Source: Colius striatus (taxonomy: Eukaryota > Chordata > Aves > Coliiformes > Coliidae). From it: a stretch of 64,000 nt of DNA. Positions within the stretch are counted from its first letter, which is position 1, and every line of letters starts with the position of its first letter. The position numbers and the translations under genes are program-made. The stretch spans positions 4,392,350 to 4,456,349 of the forward strand of contig NC_084773.1 in assembly GCF_028858725.1 (NCBI RefSeq), written 5' to 3'. Shown one piece after another: positions 1-10,581 of the stretch. Under the pieces are notes generated by a model. The model was not told the DNA's origin. It did not search any database and saw only the letters and a program-made list of their open reading frames with translations.

Positions 1-193
1 TCTGCAGATCAGCTGCACGACTTCTCCACAAAGACAGCGGCAGACAACTGCAGAACCAAGAGGACCACCAAACCAATCCAATCCAGCCCCTAAGGAGACC
101 TTCTCCCCCAAAACCTGCGCTGCCAGGAACCGTGCCGTGGCACTCCTCCAGGGCACACATTTCTCCCCTGCTGGGAAGGGAGCTCCTCTTTAC

Positions 194-3120
194 CTTTGTA
201 TAGCAGAAGTAGTGTCCTGTGTCACAGGTGTTGCCGCTGTGCACCAGGACAGAGTATAAAGTGTAGAGCGGCGGTTGCGCAGACATCTCAGACATGTATG
301 GCTGAAGATCCAAGTGCTCGGGGTACCTTACGTGCTGGAGAGAGACCAAGAGGGCTCAGAAATGATCCTGAGCTGCTTTGACAAAACAGCCTCCAACACG
401 TTGTGCTTTTGGTGGCAGGAAGCCGTCCTTGGCCAAAGCCGCTCTCTCGGAGCAGAGGAGATGCTCGTCTCCCCACGGGGACTCTCGTCTCCTCAGAGGG
501 CAACGGGAAAAACCCAACATGAACAACATGGGACAGAGCGTCCTGCTTTGGGGAAGCTCCTGCTCCAGGAAGAGAAAGTTGCCCTCCAGTTGTGTACACA
601 CCTTGCAGATCTTCCTGTTGCTGAAAGGCTCAAAGCGCTTCAGGCACAGTGTGAGAACCTGGGGCTCGTGATGGACCGTGAAGCTCTTGGAGGCAGCCTC
701 CAGCTTGTTACACCTTGAAAGCAAGCACAGAACCAAATGCCCAAATGCACTCACTCTTCCCACAAGAGGACCAGGCGAGCTTTCATGTCTTACGCAGCCA
801 TGCGCTACTTGCGGGGCGGTAGGGAGCAGAAAGCCCTGTGACAAACAACCCCCGGCTCATTCCTGTGCATTAAAACCCACGTGGGGGGGTGACTTGTGCT
901 CCAGGCCATGCAGCACCTTCACATAAAACCAGGAACCAATATGGCATTAGGGATCCTCTTACCTGCCACACCAGAAGCGGTTGTCACCATCCAGCCGCTC
1001 GGGTTTCACAAAGGCCTCCAGAGCCGCGGTGACAGACGAGGCTGCCTGGGGGAGCGAGACAGGAGAGCCCTGAGCTCACAGCAATGCCCTTGCCCAAACA
1101 CTTCACGAGGTGGTGACAAGGAGACCCAGTGTGAGCCCGAAAGCAGTGTGCAGAAGGAGGCAGAAAGAGGGTGAACAGTTCCCCCAGTCCCCAGGGACTG
1201 AGCTGGAAGGGTTCAATCAAGAGCTGGTCTCTGTGGCACCACGCGGTTCAACTGCTGATGGTGTGCAAGGGTCACCCGCAATGAAAACAATATAACCCAT
1301 CGGCCTGGGACCCAGACACTGTGTTGAGGGACGGCAAAAGGAAGAAGGGTGAGAGTACGTCAAGCCTATGCAGAGGAGCATTTGTGCTGTCCCAGCTAAA
1401 AGCCAGTACCCACTGCCATGGCCTCCTCAGGAGGAATCCTCGGGAGGGTTCTGGAGAGCAACAAGGGCTGTGGGAGGCTTTGAAAAACAATGAGAAACCC
1501 TCTTACTTTTATATCCATGGGGATATCCAGGAAGACCTCGTAGGTAATGGAAGCTGCTGTGCAGCTCAAGCACATGACTAGAAGGCAAAGAAAGATGATC
1601 AGCCGCAGGGCAAATGGACTGGCCCTGCGGGTGTCATTCCTTCACACCCACCACCCCAGGCACACGACCAGCTGACCAAGGGCACGGACAATCCCAAGGA
1701 GAGCAACAGTCATGGCAGAGTACCTCTGGATCTCAGAAGCCCCCCAAATATTTGATGGATGACAGTAGTCCCTTGGCAGCAGGGGTCCAGGCTGGAAAGG
1801 AATAGTAAGGCAGAGAGTTACCTCCTCCATAAGATTTGCTTTGTCCAAAAGCCCTGGGCTCAATGTTTCCCTTAGGGGAGAACATCCAGGAGTCCAAAGG
1901 GCCTGGGAACGTGGGAAAGGGAATTTGCTTGTGCTTACTCGCTGCTTCCCTTCAGACAATCTCTCTGCATGGCCTCCACAGTGCAGCGTAGGAACTCATG
2001 GGCGTCTTCCTGCCTGCCGAGATGGAAATCTCCTATCCCTAAGAGAGAAGAAGAAGTAAGCACTTCTCTCGTCCAAGAAGGGAAGAAAACGTGTGAAAGC
2101 ACCTGGGATGACTTACGTGGAAGGACATTGATGACACTACGGGGACAAATGGCTCTCTGGGAGGTTTTCAGGACCACGATAACATGTGCTTCCATACTGC
2201 ACATCGTGCAGAAGTCTAGCCGACAACCTGGAGGGAGGCAGAGAGGGGAGGAAGGGAAGCAACGTCCTCAGGTTATCCAAATATCCACAGTCATGGGAAA
2301 CCTAATGCAGATCTTGAAGTTATGAGCGCAGGTACTAGGATCCTAACCAGCCCAGCCACAGGGCTAGGACAAAGGCTGGGCTCGATGATCTTAAAGGCCT
2401 CATCCAGCTGAGACCATTCTGTGATTTTAATGCCTACAAAACTTTCTTCAGAGGGATGCTAAACTGACACAAGATTTCTGTGCAGTAAGCCAAAAGAGAT
2501 TAACGTGCAGGAAGAGGGACAAAGACCCAGAGCTAGAAAGAGGTGCCTTTCTGAAGATGAGCACGCCTAGACTGGACAAGAGGCTTCTGGGCTTCACTGT
2601 TCAAGGAACACCAACTCAGGGCGTTGACAAAGGAGGGCTGCTTTTCTCCCAAACCGGATCCCAGATGCTGGGAATCCGTGGCAAGTGCCCAACAGATTGA
2701 CAAGGAGATGTTGCCCCAGGTACTCACAGGACTGGCTGTGCTCCTGAGAGAGCAGGTAGTTGGCCAGAGGCGGGGTGTGCGTCAGGCACTGCAGGATTGA
2801 GTTCAGGAAACACGTGTTGCCCACGTTGTAGAGTCCCACTCCCACGCTCTGCCCTGGCTGCCAGTCCATGCAAAGCTTCTCCGGGGGAAAGAAGGTCCTT
2901 TCTGGCGGAGCTATGTCCTGCGGTGCCACTGCAGCTGAATGACATTGGAAATGGATGATACTGTTGTGTGAAAGCACGTTTGGAAAGTCACGTTCTCCAC
3001 GGGAGCACTTGGCACACCCAGCTCACACCTAACGCTGCAGTGGACGCTTGCCGGGGAAGAAACTGCTTTGGGAAAGAGTCTGCTCCCCAGCTTACTTTGC
3101 ACAAAGTCCAACAAGCCCAT
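194..3120 (-). CDS. USP36/42-type ubiquitin-specific protease, copy 1 (3' end outside window)
   Basis: This is a multi-exon deubiquitinase gene read leftwards. Exons are: putative first 3096-3120, then 2728-2928, 2117-2227, 1939-2038, 1724-1791, 1507-1577, 963-1045, 602-713 and 194-334; phases agree at every junction. The Cys box ([13 protein letters not shown]) lies in 2728-2928 and the His box (DTGHYFCY) in 194-334. Two CxxC pairs (CLSC, CGRC) match the zinc-binding knuckle of the USP catalytic fold. The QEDAHEFL and IFGG-LRSR motifs are typical of the USP36/USP42 branch. The last three exons seen in copy 2 would lie left of base 1. No stop or frameshift was found, so it appears intact as far as it can be read. 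The start (short exon with MGLLDFVQ) is a guess; a Met codon also forms at the junction with the Cys-box exon. Confidence 0.85.
2345..2440 (+). mobile_element. CR1 LINE 3'-end fragment (degraded), copy 1
   Basis: The stretch reads like a decayed CR1 3' end in sense orientation: a 'ctgggctcgatgatctt' block followed by 'accattctgtgattt'. It lies in the USP intron between exons 2117-2227 and 2728-2928 and is shared by both duplicates, so it predates the duplication. Confidence 0.6.
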
Positions 3121-3128
3121 TCTCTGAT

Positions 3129-4430
3129 TGCTGTGCCTTGGGTACCTTCCTTGCCCTCCAGAGTCTGAAATCAGATTATCGGGTCACGTCTTCCCTGAGT
3201 TTCCCGATTGCATCCTGACACAAGCGAGCGTGTCCCTAGCAGAGAAGGTAACCCTCCTGATGTCAGATCTTTCTAGGAGCGGTGTTATCTTTCAACATCT
3301 TGTACCAGTGGCAGAATGCCTGAGGTCAATTCAAAACCCCTGCCAAAGCCTGGCTACCATCAGGCCGTGCTTCAGGATTCTCTCAAGGCTGCCAGCACAG
3401 GAACGTTTGGGGTGGAGAACCAGCCACCGGCATGGCCTTTGGGGTTCACATTGACAAAGCCCAAGCCTGTAGCTTTGAAGCCGCTACTCACAGTTCTTGT
3501 TCCCCATGGCGCTTGCCGGTCCTCTTCAGGGACAGACAAGAAAGCTTGTGATGACGATGTCAGGACGCCCTCCAGAAAGCAAAGAGCCGCCCCAATCCCG
3601 TCACCTGGTTGCAAAGAAATCATTGCAGCTCAGCAAAATGACCTGAAAAGCCCCAAATGCAGCCACCGGCACAGCATCTGCCATCAAGTGTGTTACAGAA
3701 GTCCTTGGGAGCGCTGCAGAGCTGCAGGCCCATGGCCCTGCTGGCCCTGCCACGGGACTCCAAGTGACAGCAGTTACCGAGGCTTCTTTCCAAGACTACG
3801 CTGCATATCACCCTCTCTGAAGATGACCTGCCTCTTACGTGGGGCTGGTGTTAGCAGCACAGCCCTCTGGCTCCCCGGCCCTCCCTTGACACCTTGTAGG
3901 CAGCACTGAGCAGCCGTTGGCCACTGCTTCAACAGCTGCCCTTGCCTTGCTCCCTTCCTACCGCTTCAGTCAAGGTGGGCTTCCCGTGCTTCTGGGCTGA
4001 GCCCAAAGCCTCAGGCTACCCTGCCACCCCACTACTTAGCTGTCGTAGGATACGGTAAAGAAAGAATCGGCAAATGGGAACTCTAGCCATAGCCCTGGGC
4101 AGCCCAGAAAGGCGCAACAGCTCAGCCCAGAGGTCAGCAGGTATAGACCAGCCTCTACCTTCACCCGCTCTCTACCTGCTCTGTGATCTGTCCTGAAAGT
4201 CAAACGGTAATTACCTTTGAAAGAGGATGAAAGGTGAGGAGACGTGGGCAGCAAACGACAAATGCCGTGAAAAAACACAGGGACACTCGAGCAAGGGAAG
4301 GAGCTGAGTGGTCCCAAGGGCAGCTCAGCCCAAATGACTTTTGTCATCCCGCTTCTGCACACCCTGAGCCCCGGACAGGTGATGTCACAGACACTGGGTG
4401 GCTCCTGTGACACAGGCCGCAAGACAACGT
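3129..4430. other. Upstream / 5' intronic region of USP copy 1
   Basis: No coding exon is convincing here. On the minus strand a possible short 5' exon ends near 3494 with a GTGAGT donor and an ATG 17 bases before it. If spliced to the putative first coding exon it would meet a stop at once, so it would be untranslated. Copy 2 carries the same sequence at 10582-11883. Confidence 0.4.
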
Positions 4431-4439
4431 ATCCCCTGG

Positions 4440-4961
4440 AGACCATGGCAAGGGGCTGGTTTGGCCCTGGCCCCACTCCTGGCCTCTTTTTTTCCCCAGG
4501 CCTGCTCAGGGCACTTGGTTTTGCCCCCACTCCACTCCAGGCAGCTTTGCCCTTGCCATGTTTGGCTTGAGGCCCCCACTTTGCCCCGTGCCTTGCCCGG
4601 GTGTCTTGCTCACATCGGGTCTCCCTCGGGACGGCTGAGCTGTTCTCCTCTTCTGCTTGCAGGGGCTCATTTTGCCCCTTCCCCACACAGGCTGCCTTCA
4701 TTTCCTCCAGCCCTGCTCAGGTGGCCTTCTATGCCCTTGCCAAATTGGGCTGGCTGGTTTGGCCGCTGCCCTGTGTGGGGCATTTAGCTCTGCCCCTGTC
4801 CTGCTCGGGGCATTCCTTTGCGTCCCTGCTCGCCCCAGGGGCATGTCATTCTGACCATATCCCCGGCCCCACTTGGAGCAGATATTTTTGCCCTTGTCCA
4901 AGCTTGGTCCCTCTTTTCCCCAGCCTTTCTCTGCCCCACAGTCTCTTTTGGTGTATTTTCT
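4440..4961. repeat. Degenerate GC-rich low-complexity repeat upstream of USP copy 1
   Basis: The plus strand repeats variations of 'ttTGCCCcttgcc', 'ggcctgctcagggca' and 'ctgctcggggcatt' at irregular spacing of roughly 25-40 bases. It looks like an old, diverged tandem array. It is duplicated at 11893-12413 and lies upstream of the USP genes. Confidence 0.6.
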
Positions 4962-5476
4962 CTCTCCTCTCCAGCTTACGTGGGGGACTGAGAGTGCCTT
5001 TGGTGGGCACCCGAGATCCACTCAGGGTCAGCCCACCGCAGCAGGCCATAATCCTGAGGTGGTATCTCAGCTGGGGCTGTTGTCTCCTGCCTGGATGCCT
5101 CCGCGATTGCTGCAGGAACTTGGTGTCCTTGCCAGCTGCTGCTGGGTCTGGATGTCTTGCCTGCTGCAGGCTCTGGATGTAGCCCCAGCCCTGCTGGGCC
5201 CCACTCTCTTGGTCATGACCCAACTTGCACTCTGCCTCATCTTCCGCCTATTAATGAAGGAAGATGCTAAACAGGAGAGGATCCAGTTCTGAGCCCTGGG
5301 AGACAAGTTCCTGGCCTCACACTAGACTTGGTGCCACTCAGCAGCTCCCTCAGGGCCTGGCCGTTCAGCCACCTCAGTCCCACTCGCTCTTGCCTCTGCC
5401 AGACCATTTCCGTTTGAGTGACTGGAACTCTGTGTTTCTGAAGCAGAGGCTGCACGATGGGCACAGGCAACCCCCC
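4962..5476. other. 515-bp segment present in copy 1 only, with CR1 fragment
   Basis: In copy 2 the sequence passes directly from 'gtgtattttc' to 'tgcttgcaaaat'; copy 1 has 515 extra bases between these points. About 5225-5400 resembles CR1 reverse-transcriptase-region sequence in antisense (the block around 'ttctgagccctgggaga' and 'cctggccgttcag'). An old repeat fragment inside the segment favours deletion from copy 2 over insertion in copy 1. The ends are not clean splice sites or target-site duplications. Confidence 0.75.
5225..5400 (-). mobile_element. CR1 LINE internal fragment (antisense)
   Basis: The segment resembles the part of CR1 that reads, antisense, 'gagccctgg-ga-ac-ac' followed by a 'ctggcc...cactagac' block. 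It is an internal pol-region remnant, heavily diverged, and occurs only in copy 1. Confidence 0.5.
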
Positions 5477-5615
5477 TGCTTGCAAAATCCCCTAACACAA
5501 ATTTCTTGGACTGGGTATTTCCACCAACTGCCCCGACACCTACAGAGGAGGAGACATCCCGTGAATGACACATGCAAGACCAACAAGTGTTTTTTGTTCT
5601 GGCTGTGGCTGTGTT

Positions 5616-5621
5616 TTTAAT
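5616..5621 (-). terminator. Candidate poly(A) signal (ATTAAA) for USP copy 2
   Basis: ATTAAA on the minus strand lies about 565 bases downstream of the stop codon at 6186-6188. It is the only candidate noticed between the stop and the duplicated segment. The same hexamer is in copy 2's flank at about 12553-12558. No downstream GU-rich test was possible, so this is weak. Confidence 0.35.
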
Positions 5622-6185
5622 TCTGGCTGAACGCGGATTAAAGTTCTTCCTCAGGGAGCCACGGGCAGGCAGGTCAGCCGGCAGAGCTGTCTGAGTCTCT
5701 CAGCTCTTCCTGGCCAGAGGCGGCACTGGGAGGAGGGACAGGGTTGGCTGCTGGCGCCTTTTGCGCAGCTGGGGTCGTTTTTGCTGCTTCCTGGCTCCAT
5801 TCTCCATCTCTGGCATTGCAGAAGGCAGATGTGGTGCTCCTCCCTCGCCTGGGTTGGCAATCTGTCCCCATCGCCACCACAGTACCCTGACTGCTTGTTT
5901 GATGGACATCCCCAGGCTGCTGAAACCCTGCTCCTTCTCTTCCCCCTGCAAAGCTGCCGCAAGGACCACGGCCCCACTCACAGGTGCAGATCTGCTCCCC
6001 CCTCTCCGCCTCAGCTGAGTTTGCTGCCAGGCAGCCCTGGGTTTGGGAACCCTCTGGAGTGCCCTGCAGCTCTTCTGGGAGCTGGGATGCTGGAACCCCT
6101 GGGAGCGCAGCCACAGCCACAACTTGCAAGAACAAGTCTCCCCTTCCACCTCCGCCGGCCTGGTGGTTCCTCGTAGTCCAAGGGC

Positions 6186-6485
6186 TCAGCGACCCAGCTG
6201 TGGGGATCTGCTGCGGGTCCTGTCCCTGGCACCGCTGCTGGCGCGGCGGGAAGAACGGCTGCGGCTGTGCTGCTGTCTTTTGCTGCCTGCTCTCTGCTGA
6301 CCCTGCAGCACATCACCAGCTGGCGAGCGCCGGGCTGATCGGGCACGTTGCCTGATGCTGGGTGTACGTGGCGGGATGAGGGGCAGATGGCCGGCACGTG
6401 CTTCTCCTGCCCCTGCCTGGGCTAGCTGGCTTCTGCTGGCCGTTTCAGAGCAGCTGCTGTCCCCTGAACACTGCACTGCCGTGTC
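6186..6485 (-). other. Terminal exon encoding RS-rich tail of USP copy 2
   Basis: The exon opens at a strong acceptor (ctctctttgcag) in phase 0 with the preceding donor at 6790 and stays open for 99 codons to a TGA. The last 40 residues are rich in Ser-Arg and Arg-Ser pairs ([22 protein letters not shown]). RS domains commonly direct proteins to nuclear speckles, so a nuclear location is an inference. The adjacent alternative acceptor at about 6512 gives an early stop, so this one was preferred. Confidence 0.65.
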
Positions 6486-9400
6486 CTGCAAAGAGAGCTG
6501 TGATACCATGCTGCCCTTTCCTCCTGAAAGGACCAGAAGGGTGGGGACTCCCCAGAAGCTGTGTGAGGGGGCAGCTAAGGGCTTCCTGAAGGCTGTCCTG
6601 GAGGGGTACAATGGCAGAAGGGCCAAAGGCCCTTTGCATCTAGGGCTGCATCTAGGTGGGAGGCTTTGAGAGGGAGCAGCACTGCAGCTCTGAAGAAAGC
6701 TGCAGCATTGGAGAGAAAAGACAGCAAAGCAAGATCCCAGAAAGAAAGATGCTGTCCGTTTGGTGCCCTGGCGCCCCTCCCCAGAGTTACCTTGGTCTGC
6801 ACAGGTCCCACAGAACCTGCCTGGTTGTTGCCAGCCAACCACTGCTTGACAAAGGAAGGAAGATACGGTGCCACCAGGGAGGAAAAAGCCCAGTCTCCGG
6901 TGTTCAGATCAGAGCTCCTGCATTCTGGGCTGCCTTGGACTGCTTCTTCAGTCCTTTCCTTGGAGGAGCTTCTACAAAGGAGAGAAGGAATGGGAAATTC
7001 GGTTGGAGTCGTGTGACCAGTTCTTGCCCCTGTCAGAGCAAGTCCTCATTTTTCTACCCACTATGGCCTCCATTGCATAGAAGCATAGAGCCACAGAAGG
7101 GTTTGGTTTGGAAGGGACCTTCGAGATCGTGTTCCCACTCTGACATCATCTGGGACACCTTCCTCTAGAAGAGCTTGCTCAAAGCCCCATCCAACCTGGC
7201 TTTGAGCCCCTCAACCAGGGGATACCCACAGCTCCTCCAGCCAACCTGTGCCAGTGCCTCACCACCCTCACAGGACAGAATTTCTTCCTAACCAGGAAAA
7301 GGAAGCATCTTCCGGACACGTTTTGTCATTACCTGACATAAAACAGTAAATAGGCCTGCTGCTGGAAAACTGTGCTGATGCTACAAGGTTTCACAGACTC
7401 ATCGTTCATCTTGTACCACTGCCCATTGCCAGCCTGCAAAGAGAGACACAGACATCTGCAGATCAGCTGCACGACTTCTCCACAAAGACAGCGGCAGACA
7501 ACTGCAGAACCAAGAGGACCACCAAACCAATCCAATCCAGCCCCTAAGGAGACCTTCTCCCCCAAAACCTGCGCTGCCAGGAACCGTGCCGTGGCACTCC
7601 TCCAGGGCACACGTTTCTCCCCTGCTGGGAAGGGAGCTCCTCTTTACCTTTGTATAGCAGAAGTAGTGTCCTGTGTCACAGGTGTTGCCGCTGTGCACCA
7701 GGACAGAGTATAAAGTGTAGAGCGGCGGTTGCGCAGACATCTCAGACATGTATGGCTGAAGATCCAAGTGCTCGGGGTACCTTACGTGCTGGAGAGAGAC
7801 CAAGAGGGCTCAGAAATGATCCTGAGCTGCTTTGACAAAACAGCCTCCAACACGTTGTGCTTTTGGTGGCAGGAAGCCGTCCTTGGCCAAAGCCGCTCTC
7901 TCGGAGCAGAGGAGATGCTCGTCTCCCCACGGGGACTCTCGTCTCCTCAGAGGGCAACGGGAAAAACCCAACATGAACAACATGGGACAGAGCGTCCTGC
8001 TTTGGGGAAGCTCCTGCTCCAGGAAGAGAAAGTTGCCCTCCAGTTGTGTACACACCTTGCAGATCTTCCTGTTGCTGAAAGGCTCAAAGCGCTTCAGGCA
8101 CAGTGTGAGAACCTGGGGCTCGTGATGGACCGTGAAGCTCTTGGAGGCAGCCTCCAGCTTGTTACACCTTGAAAGCAAGCACAGAACCAAATGCCCAAAT
8201 GCACTCACTCTTCCCACAAGAGGACCAGGCGAGCTTTCATGTCTTACGCAGCCATGCGCTACTTGCGGGGCGGTAGGGAGCAGAAAGCCCTGTGACAAAC
8301 AACCCCCGGCTCATTCCTGTGCATTAAAACCCACGTGGGGGGGTGACTTGTGCTCCAGGCCATGCAGCACCTTCACATAAAACCAGGAACCAATATGGCA
8401 TTAGGGATCCTCTTACCTGCCACACCAGAAGCGGTTGTCACCATCCAGCCGCTCGGGTTTCACAAAGGCCTCCAGAGCCGCGGTGACAGACGAGGCTGCC
8501 TGGGGGAGCGAGACAGGAGAGCCCTGAGCTCACAGCAATGCCCTTGCCCAAACACTTCACGAGGTGGTGACAAGGAGACCCAGTGTGAGCCCGAAAGCAG
8601 TGTGCAGAAGGAGGCAGAAAGAGGGTGAACAGTTCCCCCAGTCCCCAGGGACTGAGCTGGAAGGGTTCAATCAAGAGCTGGTCTCTGTGGCACCACGCGG
8701 TTCAGCTGCCGATGGTGTGCAAGGGTCACCACAATGAAAACAATATAACCCATCGGCCTGGGACCCAGACACTGTGTTGAGGGACGGCAAAAGGAAGAAG
8801 GGTGAGAGTACGTCAAGCCTATGCAGAGGAGCATTTGTGCTGTCCCAGCTAAAAGCCAGTACCCACTGCCATGGCCTCCTCAGGAGGAATCCTCGGGAGG
8901 GTTCTGGAGAGCAACAAGGGCTGTGGGAGGCTTTGAAAAACAATGAGAAACCCTCTTACTTTTATATCCATGGGGATATCCAGGAAGACCTCGTAGGTAA
9001 TGGAAGCTGCTGTGCAGCTCAAGCACATGACTAGAAGGCAAAGAAAGATGATCAGCCGCAGGGCAAATGGACTGGCCCTGCGGGTGTCATTCCTTCACAC
9101 CCACCACCCCAGGCACACGACCAGCTGACCAAGGGCACGGACAATCCCAAGGAGAGCAACAGTCATGGCAGAGTACCTCTGGATCTCAGAAGCCCCCCAA
9201 ATATTTGATGGATGACAGTAGTCCCTTGGCAGCAGGGGTCCAGGCTGGAAAGGAATAGTAAGGCAGAGAGTTACCTCCTCCATAAGATTTGCTTTGTCCA
9301 AAAGCCCTGGGCTCAATGTTTCCCTTAGGGGAGAACATCCAGAAGTCCAAAGGGCCTGGGAACGTGGGAAAGGGAATTTGCTTGTGCTTACTCGCTGCTT

Positions 9401-10573
9401 CCCTTCAGACAATCTCTCTGCATGGCCTCCACAGTGCAGCGTAGGAACTCATGGGCGTCTTCCTGCCTGCCGAGATGGAAATCTCCTATCCCTAAGAGAG
9501 AAGAAGAAGTAAGCACTTCTCTCGTCCAAGAAGGGAAGAAAACGTGTGAAAGCACCTGGGATGACTTACGTGGAAGGACATTGATGACACTACGGGGACA
9601 AATGGCTCTCTGGGAGGTTTTCAGGACCACGATAACATGTGCTTCCATACTGCACATCGTGCAGAAGTCTAGCCGACAACCTGGAGGGAGGCAGAGAGGG
9701 GAGGAAGGGAAGCAACGTCCTCAGGTTATCCAAATATCCACAGTCATGGGAAACCTAATGCAGATCTTGAAGTTATGAGCGCAGGTACTAGGATCCTAAC
9801 CAGCCCAGCCACAGGGCTAGGACAAAGGCTGGGCTCGATGATCTTAAAGGCCTCATCCAGCTGAGACCATTCTGTGATTTTAATGCCTACAAAACTTTCT
9901 TCAGAGGGATGCTAAACTGACACAAGATTTCTGTGCAGTAAGCCAAAAGAGATTAACGTGCAGGAAGAGGGACAAAGACCCAGAGCTAGAAAGAGGTGCC
10001 TTTCTGAAGATGAGCACGCCTAGACTGGACAAGAGGCTTCTGGGCTTCACTGTTCAAGGAACACCAACTCAGGGCGTTGACAAAGGAGGGCTGCTTTTCT
10101 CCCAAACCGGATCCCAGATGCTGGGAATCCGTGGCAAGTGCCCAACAGATTGACAAGGAGATGTTGCCCCAGGTACTCACAGGACTGGCTGTGCTCCTGA
10201 GAGAGCAGGTAGTTGGCCAGAGGCGGGGTGTGCGTCAGGCACTGCAGGATTGAGTTCAGGAAACACGTGTTGCCCACGTTGTAGAGTCCCACTCCCACGC
10301 TCTGCCCTGGCTGCCAGTCCATGCAAAGCTTCTCCGGGGGAAAGAAGGTCCTTTCTGGCGGAGCTATGTCCTGCGGTGCCACTGCAGCTGAATGACATTG
10401 GAAATGGATGATACTGTTGTGTGAAAGCACGTTTGGAAAGTCACGTTCTCCACGGGAGCACTTGGCACACCCAGCTCACACCTAACACTGCAGTGGACGC
10501 TTGCCGGGGAAGAAACTGCTTTGGGAAAGAGTCTGCTCCCCAGCTTACTTTGCACAAAGTCCAACAAGCCCAT
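6186..10573 (-). CDS. USP36/42-type ubiquitin-specific protease, copy 2 (complete model)
   Basis: The predicted enzyme cleaves ubiquitin from proteins (peptidase C19). Exons 5' to 3' are 10549-10573 (putative first), 10181-10381, 9570-9680, 9392-9491, 9177-9244, 8960-9030, 8417-8499, 8056-8167, 7648-7788, 7333-7433, 6791-6971 and 6186-6485. They total 1494 nt (497 residues plus stop) with consistent GT-AG sites and phases. Visible motifs are nucleophile Cys48 ([13 protein letters not shown]), QEDAHEFL, zinc-knuckle pairs CLSC and CGRC, His298 (GHYFCY) and Asp315 (KMNDESV); the domain closes with [11 protein letters not shown]. Exon 6791-6971 adds about 60 residues with no recognised domain. 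The last exon encodes a basic Arg/Ser-rich tail ([20 protein letters not shown]). An alternative is termination at the TAA just after the LLFYVR codons, if the 7333 donor is not used. The length is close to USP17-type proteins and far shorter than USP36 or USP42. The N-terminus is uncertain. Confidence 0.82.
7071..7305 (-). mobile_element. CR1 LINE 3' end (minus orientation)
   Basis: The region reads antisense as a CR1 3' end. 'agggtttggtttggaaggga' near 7097 is the complement of the usual CR1 terminus, followed by 'ccaacctggctttgag' and 'tcctccagccaacctg'. It sits in the intron between the last USP domain exon (7333-7433) and the 6791-6971 exon. Confidence 0.85.
9798..9893 (+). mobile_element. 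CR1 LINE 3'-end fragment (degraded), copy 2
   Basis: This is the duplicate of the decayed CR1 fragment at 2345-2440, in the equivalent intron. Its presence in both copies shows it is older than the tandem duplication. Confidence 0.6.
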
Positions 10574-10581
10574 TCTCTGAT

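Larger units (their letters stand above)
1..5652. repeat. Tandem duplication unit, copy 1 (left part beyond window)
   Basis: This segment is nearly identical to 7455-12606. The offset is 7454 up to about position 1270 and 7453 afterwards because of a one-base indel. Only scattered substitutions were seen, and the predicted exon translations are the same in both copies. Base 1 of the window matches base 7455, so the unit runs off the left edge. Homology with copy 2 stops near 5652, after which copy 1 continues into the 3' part of the copy 2 gene. A 515-bp segment (4962-5476) is present here and absent from copy 2. Confidence 0.95.

Noticed and set aside
194-3120. USP copy 1 as a pseudogene
   Set aside because: Every visible exon is open and identical in translation to copy 2; it only looks truncated because of the window edge.
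5700-6149. 149-codon minus-strand frame downstream of the USP copy 2 stop
   Set aside because: It begins after the TGA of the RS-tail exon and no in-phase splice was found; most likely 3' untranslated sequence.
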